Shown here in pieces: positions 1 through 7,851 of a stretch of DNA of 64,000 bases (its first letter is position 1; every line of letters begins with the position of its first letter). The DNA comes from Rhodanobacter denitrificans (lineage in GTDB: Bacteria > Pseudomonadota > Gammaproteobacteria > Xanthomonadales > Rhodanobacteraceae): assembly GCF_003335105.1 (NCBI RefSeq), contig NZ_QFWQ01000011.1, positions 88,571 to 152,570 on the forward strand. The letters run 5' to 3'. The notes beneath the pieces were generated by a model. The model made no database searches. It saw only the letters and a list, made by a program, of their open reading frames with translations, and had not been told where the DNA came from. The translations under genes were made by a program, and so were the position numbers.

Positions 1-725
1 CGCACGAACGCGTCCTCGCCGATGCCGTCGCGTGCGTGGATGTTGTCGCGACGCTCGGCGCCCATCGTGGTCTCGTGCAGGAATTCGTGGCGATCTCCGG
101 CCTGGTAGTCGTGGCAGAGGAACACCCGGGTGGCGTCCGGCAGGGCGAACAGGCGGCGGATCGAGCGGTACAACGTGCGCGCGTCGCCGCCGGGAAAGTC
201 GCAGCGCGCGGTGCCGTAGTCGGGCATGAACAGGGTGTCGCCGACGAATGCCGCGTCGCCGACTAGATGGGTCATGCAGGCGGGCGTGTGGCCGGGCGTG
301 TGCAGCGCCACCGCCTCGATGCCGCCGACCATGTAGCGCTCGCCGTCCGTGAACAGGTGGTCGAACTGGCTGCCGTCGCAGCGGAAGCCGGGGCCGGCGT
401 TGAACAACCGGCCGAAGGCATCCTGCACCGCGCGCACATGCTCGCCGATGCCGAGCCGGCCGCCGAGCTGCTCCCGCACGTACGGCGCCGCCGACAGGTG
501 GTCGGCGTGCACGTGGGTGTCGATCACCCAGTCCAGCTGCAGGCCCCGCGCCCGCACGAACGCGACCAGCGCATCGGCGCCGGCGTGGCCGGTGCGCCCT
601 GCAGCTGCGTCGTAGTCGAGCACGCTGTCGAACACCGCCGCCCTGCCGCTGGCCGGATCCCATGCCACGTAGCTGAAGGTGTGGCTGGCGGCATCGAAGA
701 ATGCCTGCACCTCGGGGCGGCGCAT
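1..725 (-). CDS. MBL-fold metallo-hydrolase, 3' end cut by the window
   Basis: The reverse strand is open from an ATG at 725 to the window edge, so the C-terminus is missing. The protein has the metal-binding signature of the metallo-beta-lactamase fold, THVHADHL, at about residues 70-77; the HxHxDH residues bind the two metals. The N-terminal pattern (a short tail, then FDSVLDYD) resembles persulfide dioxygenase/glyoxalase II-like enzymes that handle glutathione persulfide or thioesters. That subfamily is inferred. A second in-frame ATG lies at 731, but the AAGGA motif abuts it and sits 6 nt from the 725 ATG, so 725 is preferred. It is transcribed away from the regulator gene at 846-1706 with about 120 nt between them. 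Confidence 0.8.
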   Translation of the reverse strand, partial: MRRPEVQAFFDAASHTFSYVAWDPASGRAAVFDSVLDYDAAAGRTGHAGADALVAFVRARGLQLDWVIDTHVHADHLSAAPYVREQLGGRLGIGEHVRAVQDAFGRLFNAGPGFRCDGSQFDHLFTDGERYMVGGIEAVALHTPGHTPACMTHLVGDAAFVGDTLFMPDYGTARCDFPGGDARTLYRSIRRLFALPDATRVFLCHDYQAGDRHEFLHETTMGAERRDNIHARDGIGEDAFV

Positions 726-845
726 TGTCATTTCCTTGCCTCGCATGGTGACCGGAGTTCGCAAGACGTCGGAATGGCGGCCATGGTTTCCTTTCTCGCA
801 GATGCGGGCGCGCAGATTATGGCCCCTGCGCGACCCGCCGACGCG

Positions 846-1706
846 TCATGCCGGCTGCGTGGCCTGTTCCGCGGTGAGGCGCCGGGCGACTCGCGCGAAA
901 CTTGCTGCGGTGGCGGCATTCGCCGGTGCGAAGAAGAACGCGGTGGCACGGTCGACGTGGTCGCTGTCGCGGATCGGCAGGCGCATCGAGTGGATGCTGA
1001 GGTCGCCGAATTCGGGATGGAAGAACGGCACCGTGATCGCGCTCAGCGGCGCCGTGTGGCAGCGCTGCCACAGTTCGACGAACTCGGCGCTAGCCGCGCT
1101 CAGCGCCTCGATCAGCTGATTGAAGCGCGGGTCTTCCGGATGCGCCGCCTGGTTCATGCGGTACATGCCGAGCAGGTTCAGCGCGCCGTTCTCGAAATCC
1201 GGGTACAGGCGCCGCCGCGCCGGGTTCATGAACGCGTTCCACAGGTGGTTGTCGGCGAACGGGCCGCCGAAATCGCCGAAGTCGTACAGGCATTCGGCCA
1301 TGCGGTTCCAGGCCAGCACGTTGAACACCGTGTCCAGCACGAAGGCCGGCGCCTGGTACAGGTCCAGCACCTGGTGCATCACCGCGGGCAACTGGAAGTG
1401 GTGTTCCGGCACGTCGGTGCGGGTCAGCCCCATCAATGCGAACAGGTAGGCCTCGTCGGTCGGCGACAGCGACAGCGCTCGGGCGATCCGCGCCAACGTC
1501 GCGGTCGAGACATTGATCGCACGGCCCTGTTCCAGCCACGTGTACCAGGTGACGCCGACCTGGGCCAGCGCCGCCACCTCTTCGCGACGCAGACCCGGGG
1601 TCAGCCGGCGCGGTCCGCGCGGCAAACCGGCCGCCTCGGGCGTGAGCGCGGCGCGGCGCGCGCGCAGGAAGGCCTTCAGCTCGGTGCGTTGCATGGATGC
1701 GTTCAT
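846..1706 (-). CDS. XRE-family regulator with MmyB-like ligand-binding domain
   Basis: A 286-residue protein. The N-terminal third is a Cro/C1-type helix-turn-helix beginning around LRRARRAALTPE, with the LTPGLRREEVAALAQVGVT segment typical of this family. The remaining two thirds match the MmyB-type ligand-binding domain (the NVLAWN-x-MA motif at about residue 135 and the DFG/NHLW region). Proteins of this architecture bind DNA and are thought to sense small hydrophobic ligands; neither the target nor the ligand can be read from sequence. The reading frame is open further upstream, but the ATG at 1706 begins the conserved domain and gives the normal family length of 270-290 residues. The upstream ribosome site is weak. 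Confidence 0.85.
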   Translation of the reverse strand: MNASMQRTELKAFLRARRAALTPEAAGLPRGPRRLTPGLRREEVAALAQVGVTWYTWLEQGRAINVSTATLARIARALSLSPTDEAYLFALMGLTRTDVPEHHFQLPAVMHQVLDLYQAPAFVLDTVFNVLAWNRMAECLYDFGDFGGPFADNHLWNAFMNPARRRLYPDFENGALNLLGMYRMNQAAHPEDPRFNQLIEALSAASAEFVELWQRCHTAPLSAITVPFFHPEFGDLSIHSMRLPIRDSDHVDRATAFFFAPANAATAASFARVARRLTAEQATQPA

Positions 1707-1931
1707 GGGCAACCCGGGGTGGTAGTGGGAGTACCGGCAGTGGGGACTGCCTTCCCATGCTAATCGCGGCGACCTATGGTCGCCTGTCCCCCAAGTCATG
1801 TGCCCGCGCGCCGGCCATGCAGCCATGCCAACCCGCCACCACCTCCCCGCCGCCACCCGCCCGCGACGCGGCAGCCCGTCACGGCGCGCCGCGCGCAGGC
1901 GTCCTTGCGTCAATCCATGCAGGAGATCGAC

Positions 1932-2186
1932 ATGTCGTTGCTCCCCATTCCCACCCTCATCCACGCCGCGCGCAACGACGCGCTCGCCGAATTCCTCGCG
2001 CACGCCCGGCTGATGCTGGACCCGGCCACCCCGGAATCGGCGCGGCGCGACGCCGAGCCCCGCCTGCTGGCGCAGCTGCCGGCCCTGCAGGCGCTGGGCG
2101 TGTTCGAACTGTTCGTCATCCGCGACCCGGCGCTGCGCGCGCTGGTGCAGGACGAACTGCTGGCCTGCCGGACCCATGCCGCCTGA
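1932..2186 (+). CDS. Small unknown protein (84 aa) upstream of marR
   Basis: An 84-residue, alanine- and leucine-rich, probably all-helical soluble protein starting MSLLPIP. I do not recognise the family. The start is chosen because AGGAG at 1921-1925 sits 6 nt before the ATG at 1932; an earlier in-frame ATG at 1917 has no such site. There is no signal peptide or membrane segment. It ends 24 nt before the marR operator, on the same strand as the efflux operon, so it could be an upstream neighbour or simply end before the marR promoter. The ribosome site and codon use make it likely to be real, but its role is unknown. Confidence 0.6.
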   Translation: MSLLPIPTLIHAARNDALAEFLAHARLMLDPATPESARRDAEPRLLAQLPALQALGVFELFVIRDPALRALVQDELLACRTHAA

Positions 2187-2209
2187 ACGTTTGCCCGAGC
2201 AAAACTGAA

Positions 2210-2253
2210 CTCAAATATATTTGCATTGACAAATATACTTGAGGCAATAGAAT
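2210..2253 (+). promoter_or_regulatory. marR promoter overlapped by a double-palindrome operator
   Basis: Two arms of 14 nt (2210-2223 and 2230-2243) are inverted repeats with one mismatch, separated by 6 nt. The left arm contains a perfect 12-bp palindrome, CAAATATATTTG (2212-2223); the right arm (CAAATATACTTG) is the same with one change. A near-perfect sigma-70 promoter lies within it: TTGACA at 2226-2231, a 16-nt spacer, and TAGAAT at 2248-2253. MarR/SlyA proteins bind such AT-rich palindromes, so this is very probably the autoregulatory operator of the gene at 2262. The predicted transcription start falls at or within a few bases of the marR ATG, which suggests a leaderless or nearly leaderless mRNA. 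Confidence 0.8.
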
Positions 2254-2261
2254 GCGCGGCC

Positions 2262-2720
2262 ATGAACTCCGAATCGCTCGCCTTCGCCACCCCCCGGGAA
2301 AGCCTGGGTGTCCTGCTCGGCCTCGTGCGCGCGGAGATAGTGCGCGCGATGGAAGCCGAGCTGGCGGCCAAGGGCCTGAACCTGAGCTTCACCCAGTTCC
2401 TGATCCTCAAGCGGCTGGCCCGACTCGGCCCGATGTCGGCCACCGAGCTGGCCCGCTCGGTGGAGCTGGACGGCGGCGCGATGACCCGCCAACTCGACCA
2501 CCTCGAGGGCAAGGGCTACCTGCGCCGCTGCCGGCATGAGCAGGATCGCCGCACCCTGCGGATCGAGCTGACCGACGCCGGCGACGCGCTGTGGCAGGAG
2601 CTGACCGACTGCAACGATCGCGTGCTCAGCGCGGCCCAGCGCTCGCTGGACGAGACCGAGCAGGTGCAACTGCACGACTACCTGGAACGCGTGCTGCACG
2701 CGCTTCGCGACAAGAACTGA
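2262..2720 (+). CDS. MarR-family repressor of the efflux operon
   Basis: A 152-residue winged-helix regulator. The recognition region reads SATELARSVELDGGAMTRQLDHL, followed by the wing with the family's DRR signature (EQDRRTLRIELTDAG). It is the first gene of a marR-outer membrane factor-emrA-emrB operon, and the palindromic operator just upstream makes autoregulation and control of the pump likely, with release by a pump substrate as in EmrR-type systems. A start at TTG 2226 is possible by frame but lies in the -35 box, so the ATG at 2262 is used. There is no Shine-Dalgarno sequence, consistent with leaderless translation. It is followed 23 nt later by the outer-membrane component. Confidence 0.92.
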   Translation: MNSESLAFATPRESLGVLLGLVRAEIVRAMEAELAAKGLNLSFTQFLILKRLARLGPMSATELARSVELDGGAMTRQLDHLEGKGYLRRCRHEQDRRTLRIELTDAGDALWQELTDCNDRVLSAAQRSLDETEQVQLHDYLERVLHALRDKN

Positions 2721-2743
2721 CCTTTTCCACCCTGGAATTCTCC

Positions 2744-4201
2744 ATGCGTCTGCATCGACTTGCGGCTGCGGCCGCCCTGACCGTCGCGCTGGCCGGCTGC
2801 GTCAGCAGCGGCGGCCTGCACCCGGACGGCAGCCCGACCGATCCGGCCACGCTGAAGGCCGAGCGCAGCTTGGCCGGCGTGAGCGTTTCGCCCGCCGGCT
2901 GGCCGTCCACGGACTGGTGGAGCGGACTGGGCGACCCGCAGCTCGATGCGCTGATCGCCGAGGCGCTGCACGACAACCCCGGCCTGGGCGTGGCCGATGC
3001 GCGCGCCCGCGCCGCGCAGGCCGCGGCGGGCATCGCCGATGCCGCCCGCGGGCCCAGCGTGAACGTCGGCGCCGCGGTCGCCGGTGCCCGGCCGCCGGCC
3101 GCGCTGCTCGGCGACAAGGCGCATTTCGCGATGGCCAAGTACGGCTACGCCAGCTTCAAGTGGGATCTGGATCTGTGGGGCGGCAAGCGCGCCGCGTGGG
3201 AGGCCGCGCTGGGCCAGGCGCGCGCCGCCGAGGTGGACGCCCGCGCCGCGCGCATCGAGCTCTCCGGCAACGTGGCCCGCGCTTATGTCCAGCTCGGCTA
3301 CGCGTTCACCGAGCAGGACCTGGCCGACGCCGAACTGCAGCGCGCCGGTGCGGCGCGCGAGCTGACCCGTCAGCGCGTGGCCGCCGGCATCGACAACCAG
3401 ATCGCGCTGAAGCAGGGCGACGCCGAAGTGGCCAGCGCCGAGCAGCAGGCGGCGCTGGCCCGCCGCGCGGTCGATGCGGCGCGCTCGTCGCTGTCGGTGC
3501 TGCTGGGCAAGGGCCCGGATCGCGGCCTGCAGGTCGAGCGGCCACGGCTGCTGCAGCCGGCCGCGCTGGCGGTGCCGGCGAACCTGCCGCTGGATCTCGT
3601 CGGCCATCGCGCCGACCTGGTCGCGGCGCGCTGGCGCGTCGAGGCCACCGGCAAGGACATCAAGGCGGCGAAGACTGAATTCCTGCCCGACATCAGCATC
3701 GGCGCGATGGCCGGCGTGATCGCTATGGGCGGCGGCAACCCGTTCACCCTGCCCGCGCGGTTCTACCAGGTCGGGCCGTCGCTCAGCCTGCCGATCTTCG
3801 ACGGTGGCCGCCTGCGCGCGAACCTTTCGGCCAAGGATGCGCAGTACGACCTCGCCGTGGCGCAGTACAACCAGACCCTGGTCGGCGCGCTCAACCAGGT
3901 CGCCGACGAGCTGTCCGCGCTGCAGTCGTTGCAGACGCAGATCGCCGCGCAGCAGCGCGCGCAGGATGCCGCGCAACAGGCGTGGGCGCTGGCCGAGCAG
4001 CGCTACAAGGCCGGCATCGGCAGCTACCTGGAAGCGCTCAGCGTGCGCCAGCAGCTGCTCGCCGCCGAACGCGGCACCGCCGCGCTCGAAGCGCAGCAGG
4101 TCGACCTTTCGGTGCAGCTGATCCAGGCCCTCGGCGGCGGCTACCAGCCCCTGGCCGACGCGGCCGCCGCCACCCCGTCCCCCACCCCGTCACGTTCCTG
4201 A
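2744..4201 (+). CDS. NodT-family outer-membrane efflux lipoprotein
   Basis: A 485-residue TolC-like channel protein. A lipoprotein signal ends in LAGC with the lipidated cysteine at residue 19. The mature protein has the two repeated outer-membrane-efflux domains, with family features such as WWSGLGDPQLDALI near residues 64-77, the WDLDLWGGKR strand region, and SLPIFDGGR in the second repeat. It would form the outer-membrane exit duct for the EmrA/EmrB pair encoded next. The start is the ATG at 2744, which places the signal peptide at the N-terminus; the frame continues upstream within marR. It ends 9 nt before emrA. Confidence 0.93.
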   Translation: MRLHRLAAAAALTVALAGCVSSGGLHPDGSPTDPATLKAERSLAGVSVSPAGWPSTDWWSGLGDPQLDALIAEALHDNPGLGVADARARAAQAAAGIADAARGPSVNVGAAVAGARPPAALLGDKAHFAMAKYGYASFKWDLDLWGGKRAAWEAALGQARAAEVDARAARIELSGNVARAYVQLGYAFTEQDLADAELQRAGAARELTRQRVAAGIDNQIALKQGDAEVASAEQQAALARRAVDAARSSLSVLLGKGPDRGLQVERPRLLQPAALAVPANLPLDLVGHRADLVAARWRVEATGKDIKAAKTEFLPDISIGAMAGVIAMGGGNPFTLPARFYQVGPSLSLPIFDGGRLRANLSAKDAQYDLAVAQYNQTLVGALNQVADELSALQSLQTQIAAQQRAQDAAQQAWALAEQRYKAGIGSYLEALSVRQQLLAAERGTAALEAQQVDLSVQLIQALGGGYQPLADAAAATPSPTPSRS

Positions 4202-4210
4202 GGCAGCCCC

Positions 4211-5419
4211 ATGTCCAGCCAGACCATCCCCGATTCGAGCGGCAGCGCGGCCGCCAGCCCGCCGGTCGTCCCGCCCGCGAAGAAGAACCCGCGCGGCCTG
4301 CTGCTGCGCCTGCTCGGCGGTGCCGTGCTGCTCGCCGTCGTCGGCTGGGCACTGTGGTATTTCCTCGACGGCCGCTGGTACGAAGGCACCGACGACGCCT
4401 ATGTCAACGGCAACGTGGTGCAGATCACCCCGCAGGTGCCCGGCACCGTGGTCAGCATCGGCGCCGACGACGGCGACCTGGTGCATGCCGGCGACGTGCT
4501 GGTGCGGCTCGACCCCAGCGACGCCGACGTGGCGCTGGCCGAGGCGAAGGCGAACCTCGCCAACACCGTGCGCAAGGTGCGCGGCCTGTATTCCAGCGTC
4601 AACGGCGCACAGGCCGACGTGGCTGCGCGCAAGACCGCGGTGGACAAGGCCCGCGCCGACTACAACCGGCGCGTGGCGCTGGCGAAGTCCGGCGCGATCT
4701 CGGCCGAGGAACTGGCGCACGCCAGCGACGCGCTGACCAGCGCCGAGAGCAACCTGGTCACCGCGCAGCAGCAGTACCAGAGCAGCAAGGTACTGGTCGA
4801 CGACACCGTGGTCGCCTCGCACCCGGACGTGCAGGCCGCCGCGGCCCGCCTGCGCGCCGCCTTCCTCGATGACGTGCGCGCCACCCTGGTCGCGCCGGTG
4901 GACGGCTATGTGGCCAAACGTTCGGTGCAGGTCGGCCAGCGCGTGCAGCCCGGCGCCGCGCTGATGGCGGTGGTGCCACTGCGTGGCGTGTGGGTGGATG
5001 CGAACTTCAAGGAGACCCAGCTCACCCGCATGCGCATCGGCCAGCCGGTGACGATCGAGTCCGACGTCTATGGCGGCAAGGTGGAATACAAGGGCAAGGT
5101 GCAGAGCCTGGGCGTGGGCACCGGCAGCGCGTTCTCGCTGCTGCCGGCGCAGAACGCCACCGGCAACTGGATCAAGATCGTGCAGCGCATCCCCGTGCGC
5201 ATCGTGTTCGACGATCCGGCCCAACTGGACAGGCACCCGCTGCGCATCGGCATGTCGCTGAATGTGGACGTGAGCCTGCACGACCAGAACGGCCCGATGC
5301 TGTCGCAGCAATCGCCGACCAAACCCGCCTTCAGCACCGACGTCTATCGGCAGCAACTGGCCACGGCCGACCAGGTGATCGGGCAGATCGTCCACGCCAA
5401 CATGGCCGGCGGCAAGTAA
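4211..5419 (+). CDS. emrA: EmrA-like periplasmic adaptor (HlyD family)
   Basis: A 402-residue membrane-fusion protein. A proline-rich cytoplasmic tail is followed by one transmembrane helix (about residues 29-52), then the biotinyl-lipoyl half-motif YEGTDDAYVNGNVVQITPQV, a long alpha-hairpin (about 110-200), and the second lipoyl and beta-barrel segments (DGYVAKRSVQVGQRVQPG; GVWVDANFKETQL). This is the standard EmrA layout. It joins the inner-membrane transporter EmrB to the outer-membrane lipoprotein encoded upstream. It begins 9 nt after the preceding gene and is separated from emrB by a repeat-bearing spacer of 144 nt. Confidence 0.93.
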   Translation: MSSQTIPDSSGSAAASPPVVPPAKKNPRGLLLRLLGGAVLLAVVGWALWYFLDGRWYEGTDDAYVNGNVVQITPQVPGTVVSIGADDGDLVHAGDVLVRLDPSDADVALAEAKANLANTVRKVRGLYSSVNGAQADVAARKTAVDKARADYNRRVALAKSGAISAEELAHASDALTSAESNLVTAQQQYQSSKVLVDDTVVASHPDVQAAAARLRAAFLDDVRATLVAPVDGYVAKRSVQVGQRVQPGAALMAVVPLRGVWVDANFKETQLTRMRIGQPVTIESDVYGGKVEYKGKVQSLGVGTGSAFSLLPAQNATGNWIKIVQRIPVRIVFDDPAQLDRHPLRIGMSLNVDVSLHDQNGPMLSQQSPTKPAFSTDVYRQQLATADQVIGQIVHANMAGGK

Positions 5420-5430
5420 CACCAGCAGCT

Positions 5431-5533
5431 TCCTCCCCTGCATCGCAGGGGAGGGTTGGGGAGGGGTGCTCTTGATCTCTGCGCGACCCTGCGCAACCCC
5501 CTCCCGACCTCCCCCTGCTGAGCAGGGGGAGGT
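5431..5533. repeat. Dispersed double-hairpin repeat between emrA and emrB
   Basis: A palindromic unit with two strong stems: CTCCCCTGC/GCAGGGGAG at 5433-5453 and CCTCCCCCTGC/GCAGGGGGAGG at 5508-5532, joined by a pyrimidine-rich linker. A related, shorter copy lies at 39081-39153, sharing the GCTCTxGATCT and GAGCAACCCCCTCCC-like parts. It sits inside the operon, so it could act as an mRNA-stability or partial termination element between emrA and emrB. The function is inferred only from position. Confidence 0.6.
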
Positions 5534-5563
5534 GCAATTCAGCCCCATCACCGACTGATCCCG

Positions 5564-7090
5564 ATGACCACCGAATTCCGCCCGCCCAACCTGGCACTGA
5601 GCACGATCGGCCTGTCGCTGGCCACGTTCATGCAGGTGCTGGACACCACCATCGCGAACGTGTCGCTGCCGACCATCGCCGGCAACCTCGGCGTCAGCAA
5701 CAACCAGAGCACCTGGGTGATCACCTCGTTCGCGGTGAGCATGGCGATCGCGCTGCCGCTGACCGGCTTCCTCAGCCGCCGCTTCGGCGAGGTGCGGCTG
5801 TTCACCGCCTGCACGCTGCTGTTCGCACTGACCTCGTTCCTGTGCGGCGTGTCGCAGAGCATGGGCATGCTGATCCTGTTCCGCGCGCTGCAGGGCGCGG
5901 TGGCCGGGCCGATGTACCCGATCACGCAGAGCCTGCTGATCGGCATCTATCCGCCGGCCAAGCGCGGCATGGCGCTGGCGCTGCTGGCGATGGTGACGGT
6001 GGTGGCGCCGATCGCCGGCCCGATCCTCGGCGGCTGGATCACCGACAACTACTCGTGGCCGTGGATCTTCTTCATCAACGTGCCGATCGGCATCTTCGCC
6101 AGCATGGTGGTGGCCAACCAGCTGCGCGCGAAAGTGGAGAAGACCGAACGGCCGAAGGTCGACTACGTCGGCCTGATCAGCCTGATCATCGGCGTGGGCG
6201 CACTGCAGATCGTGCTGGACAAGGGCAACGACGAGGACTGGTTCAACTCCACCTTCATCATCGTCACCAGCATCGTCTCGGCGATCGGCATCGCGGTGTT
6301 CCTGATCTGGGAGCTGACCGACAAGGATCCGATCGTCGACCTGCGCCTGTTCCGCCACCGCAACTTCACCGCCGGCACCATCGCGCTGATCCTGGCCTAC
6401 GCCGCGTTCTTCGCCATCGGCCTGCTGGTGCCGCTGTGGCTGCAGCGCAACCTCGGCTACACCTCCACCTGGGCCGGCTTCGCCACCGCGCCGATCGGCG
6501 TGCTGCCGGTGCTGCTGACCTTCTTCGTGGGCAAGTACGCCACCCGCTTCGACCTGCGCACGCTGGCCTCGATCGCGTTCGTGGTGATGGCCGGCACCTG
6601 TTTCATGCGCTCGGACTTCTTCATCGGCATCGACTTCTACCACGTGGCGATGGTGCAGCTGTGGCAGGGCCTGGGCGTGGCGCTGTTCTTCATGCCGGTG
6701 CTGACCATACTGCTGTCGGACCTGCAGCAGAACGAGATCGCGTCCGGCTCCGGCCTGGCCACCTTCCTGCGCACGCTGGGCGGCAGCTTCTCCGCCTCGC
6801 TCACCACCTTGCTGTGGGAGCGCCGCGCGGTGATCCACCACGAGCAGCTGACCGAGCACATCACCGCCTACAGCCCGACCACGCAGGCCGCGATGCACCA
6901 GATCGGCCAGGGCAACCAGGAGGCTGCTGCCGGCGTGCTCAACGACATGATCACCCAGCAGGCCTACCAGATCTCGTTCAACGAGGTGTTCCACGCGCTG
7001 GGCTGGATCTTCCTGGCGCTGGTGCTGGTGATCTGGCTGGCCAGGCCGCCGTTTACGCCGAAGGCCAGACCGGCCGCCGGCGGCCACTGA
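5564..7090 (+). CDS. emrB: EmrB/QacA-type multidrug transporter (MFS DHA2, 14 TM)
   Basis: A 508-residue proton-coupled drug antiporter. The N-terminal helix carries the DHA2 signature (QVLDTTIANVSLPTIAGNLG), followed by STWVITSFAVS and the motif-A and motif-C regions (RRFGEVRLF; GPILGGWITDNYSWPW). The length and hydrophobic pattern fit 14 transmembrane helices. It works with the adjacent adaptor and outer-membrane lipoprotein to expel hydrophobic compounds across both membranes. It is the last gene of the operon; a strong intrinsic terminator follows at 7113. Confidence 0.95.
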   Translation: MTTEFRPPNLALSTIGLSLATFMQVLDTTIANVSLPTIAGNLGVSNNQSTWVITSFAVSMAIALPLTGFLSRRFGEVRLFTACTLLFALTSFLCGVSQSMGMLILFRALQGAVAGPMYPITQSLLIGIYPPAKRGMALALLAMVTVVAPIAGPILGGWITDNYSWPWIFFINVPIGIFASMVVANQLRAKVEKTERPKVDYVGLISLIIGVGALQIVLDKGNDEDWFNSTFIIVTSIVSAIGIAVFLIWELTDKDPIVDLRLFRHRNFTAGTIALILAYAAFFAIGLLVPLWLQRNLGYTSTWAGFATAPIGVLPVLLTFFVGKYATRFDLRTLASIAFVVMAGTCFMRSDFFIGIDFYHVAMVQLWQGLGVALFFMPVLTILLSDLQQNEIASGSGLATFLRTLGGSFSASLTTLLWERRAVIHHEQLTEHITAYSPTTQAAMHQIGQGNQEAAAGVLNDMITQQAYQISFNEVFHALGWIFLALVLVIWLARPPFTPKARPAAGGH

Positions 7091-7112
7091 AACCGGCGGC
7101 AATCACCGGAAC

Positions 7113-7146
7113 GAGCACGGCCCCGAACGGGGCCGTGCTCGTTTCT
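7113..7146 (+). terminator. Rho-independent terminator of the efflux operon
   Basis: A perfect 12-bp stem, GAGCACGGCCCC / GGGGCCGTGCTC, with a GAAC loop at 7113-7140, followed by GTTTCT. It lies 22 nt after the emrB stop codon. Its symmetry would also allow some termination of the convergent pagL transcript. Confidence 0.85.
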
Positions 7147-7164
7147 ACGACCGGCACGCGCCAG

Positions 7165-7683
7165 TCAGATGTCGAAGGCGACGCCGACCAGCGCCATCGT
7201 CTCGCCGGCGTTCGGGCGATGCAGGCTGCCATTGGAAACGTGCCGGATCGCCACGCTGAAATGCTTCGCCTGCCAGCCCAGCGTGCTGACGAACTGGTAG
7301 TGGCTGGACAGCGCGTAGGTGACGTGGTTGGTGGCGGCTAGCTGCTCGCTGAAGAACAGCGGCTGGTACCAGTCGCCGGTGCCGCCCAGGTGGAAGCGTG
7401 CACCGGCGGCAAGCAGCGCGACCGAATCGCGGGTGGTGTAACGGCTGTCGGTCGCCACGTGGCGGCCGTCGATCCAGCCGAGCGAAACGTCCGGCGACCA
7501 GGTGAAGCGGGTCTGGCCGAGCGGCTGCGGCGCGAATACCGCCTCGACGAAGGCGGCGTTCGTGCCGTGACTGTCCATGTAGCTGCGGCCGGCCTGTACT
7601 TCGAACCGGGTGGCAGCCGCCGGCAACGCGGCGGTGGCCAGGGCGAGGATGATGGTGCTGCGGATCAGATGACGTAGGGACAT
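7165..7683 (-). CDS. pagL: Lipid A 3-O-deacylase, PagL family
   Basis: A 172-residue protein with an N-terminal signal peptide (MSLRHLIRSTIILALATAAL) and a small outer-membrane beta-barrel pattern. The PagL active-site signature is present near the C-terminus: RHVSNGS...RPNAGE, giving the expected His148, Ser150 and Glu161 triad. The protein ends in an aromatic-rich strand. PagL removes an acyl chain from lipid A in the outer membrane, altering immune recognition and membrane properties. The ATG at 7683 is used because it starts the signal peptide and has GAGG 8 nt upstream; an ATG at 7710 would add ten residues that do not look like a signal. It stands alone between two terminators. Confidence 0.88.
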   Translation of the reverse strand: MSLRHLIRSTIILALATAALPAAATRFEVQAGRSYMDSHGTNAAFVEAVFAPQPLGQTRFTWSPDVSLGWIDGRHVATDSRYTTRDSVALLAAGARFHLGGTGDWYQPLFFSEQLAATNHVTYALSSHYQFVSTLGWQAKHFSVAIRHVSNGSLHRPNAGETMALVGVAFDI

Positions 7684-7801
7684 GCGGAGGACCTCGGGGC
7701 AGGTGGTCATTTATTGCACCGCATAGTTTACGAAATAAAACCCGTGGCGAGGAGTGCGCCGACGGGTCGATTCCGGCAACGGATTGTTGCGCTGGCGATG
7801 T

Positions 7802-7826
7802 AAAAACCCCGGCACGACGGCCGGGG
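7802..7826 (-). terminator. Rho-independent terminator of the M16 peptidase operon
   Basis: Read on the reverse strand, a 7-bp G+C stem (CCCCGGC/GCCGGGG, 7807-7826) is followed directly by TTTTT. It lies 26 nt beyond the stop codon of the second M16 gene. Confidence 0.85.
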
Positions 7827-7851
7827 TCCGGGTACCGCCGAGGGCGGGGAA

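Noticed and set aside
267-1763. Long forward open frame of 498 codons opposite the MBL and XRE genes
   Set aside because: It is the antisense shadow of two recognised reverse-strand genes; its product is rich in Arg, Ala, His and Gln with no domain, as expected from high-G+C antisense frames.
4190-7102. Reverse-strand frame of 970 codons opposite emrA and emrB
   Set aside because: The forward strand encodes recognisable EmrA and EmrB. The reverse product is low-complexity (His, Asp, Gln and Arg runs) and has no family match.
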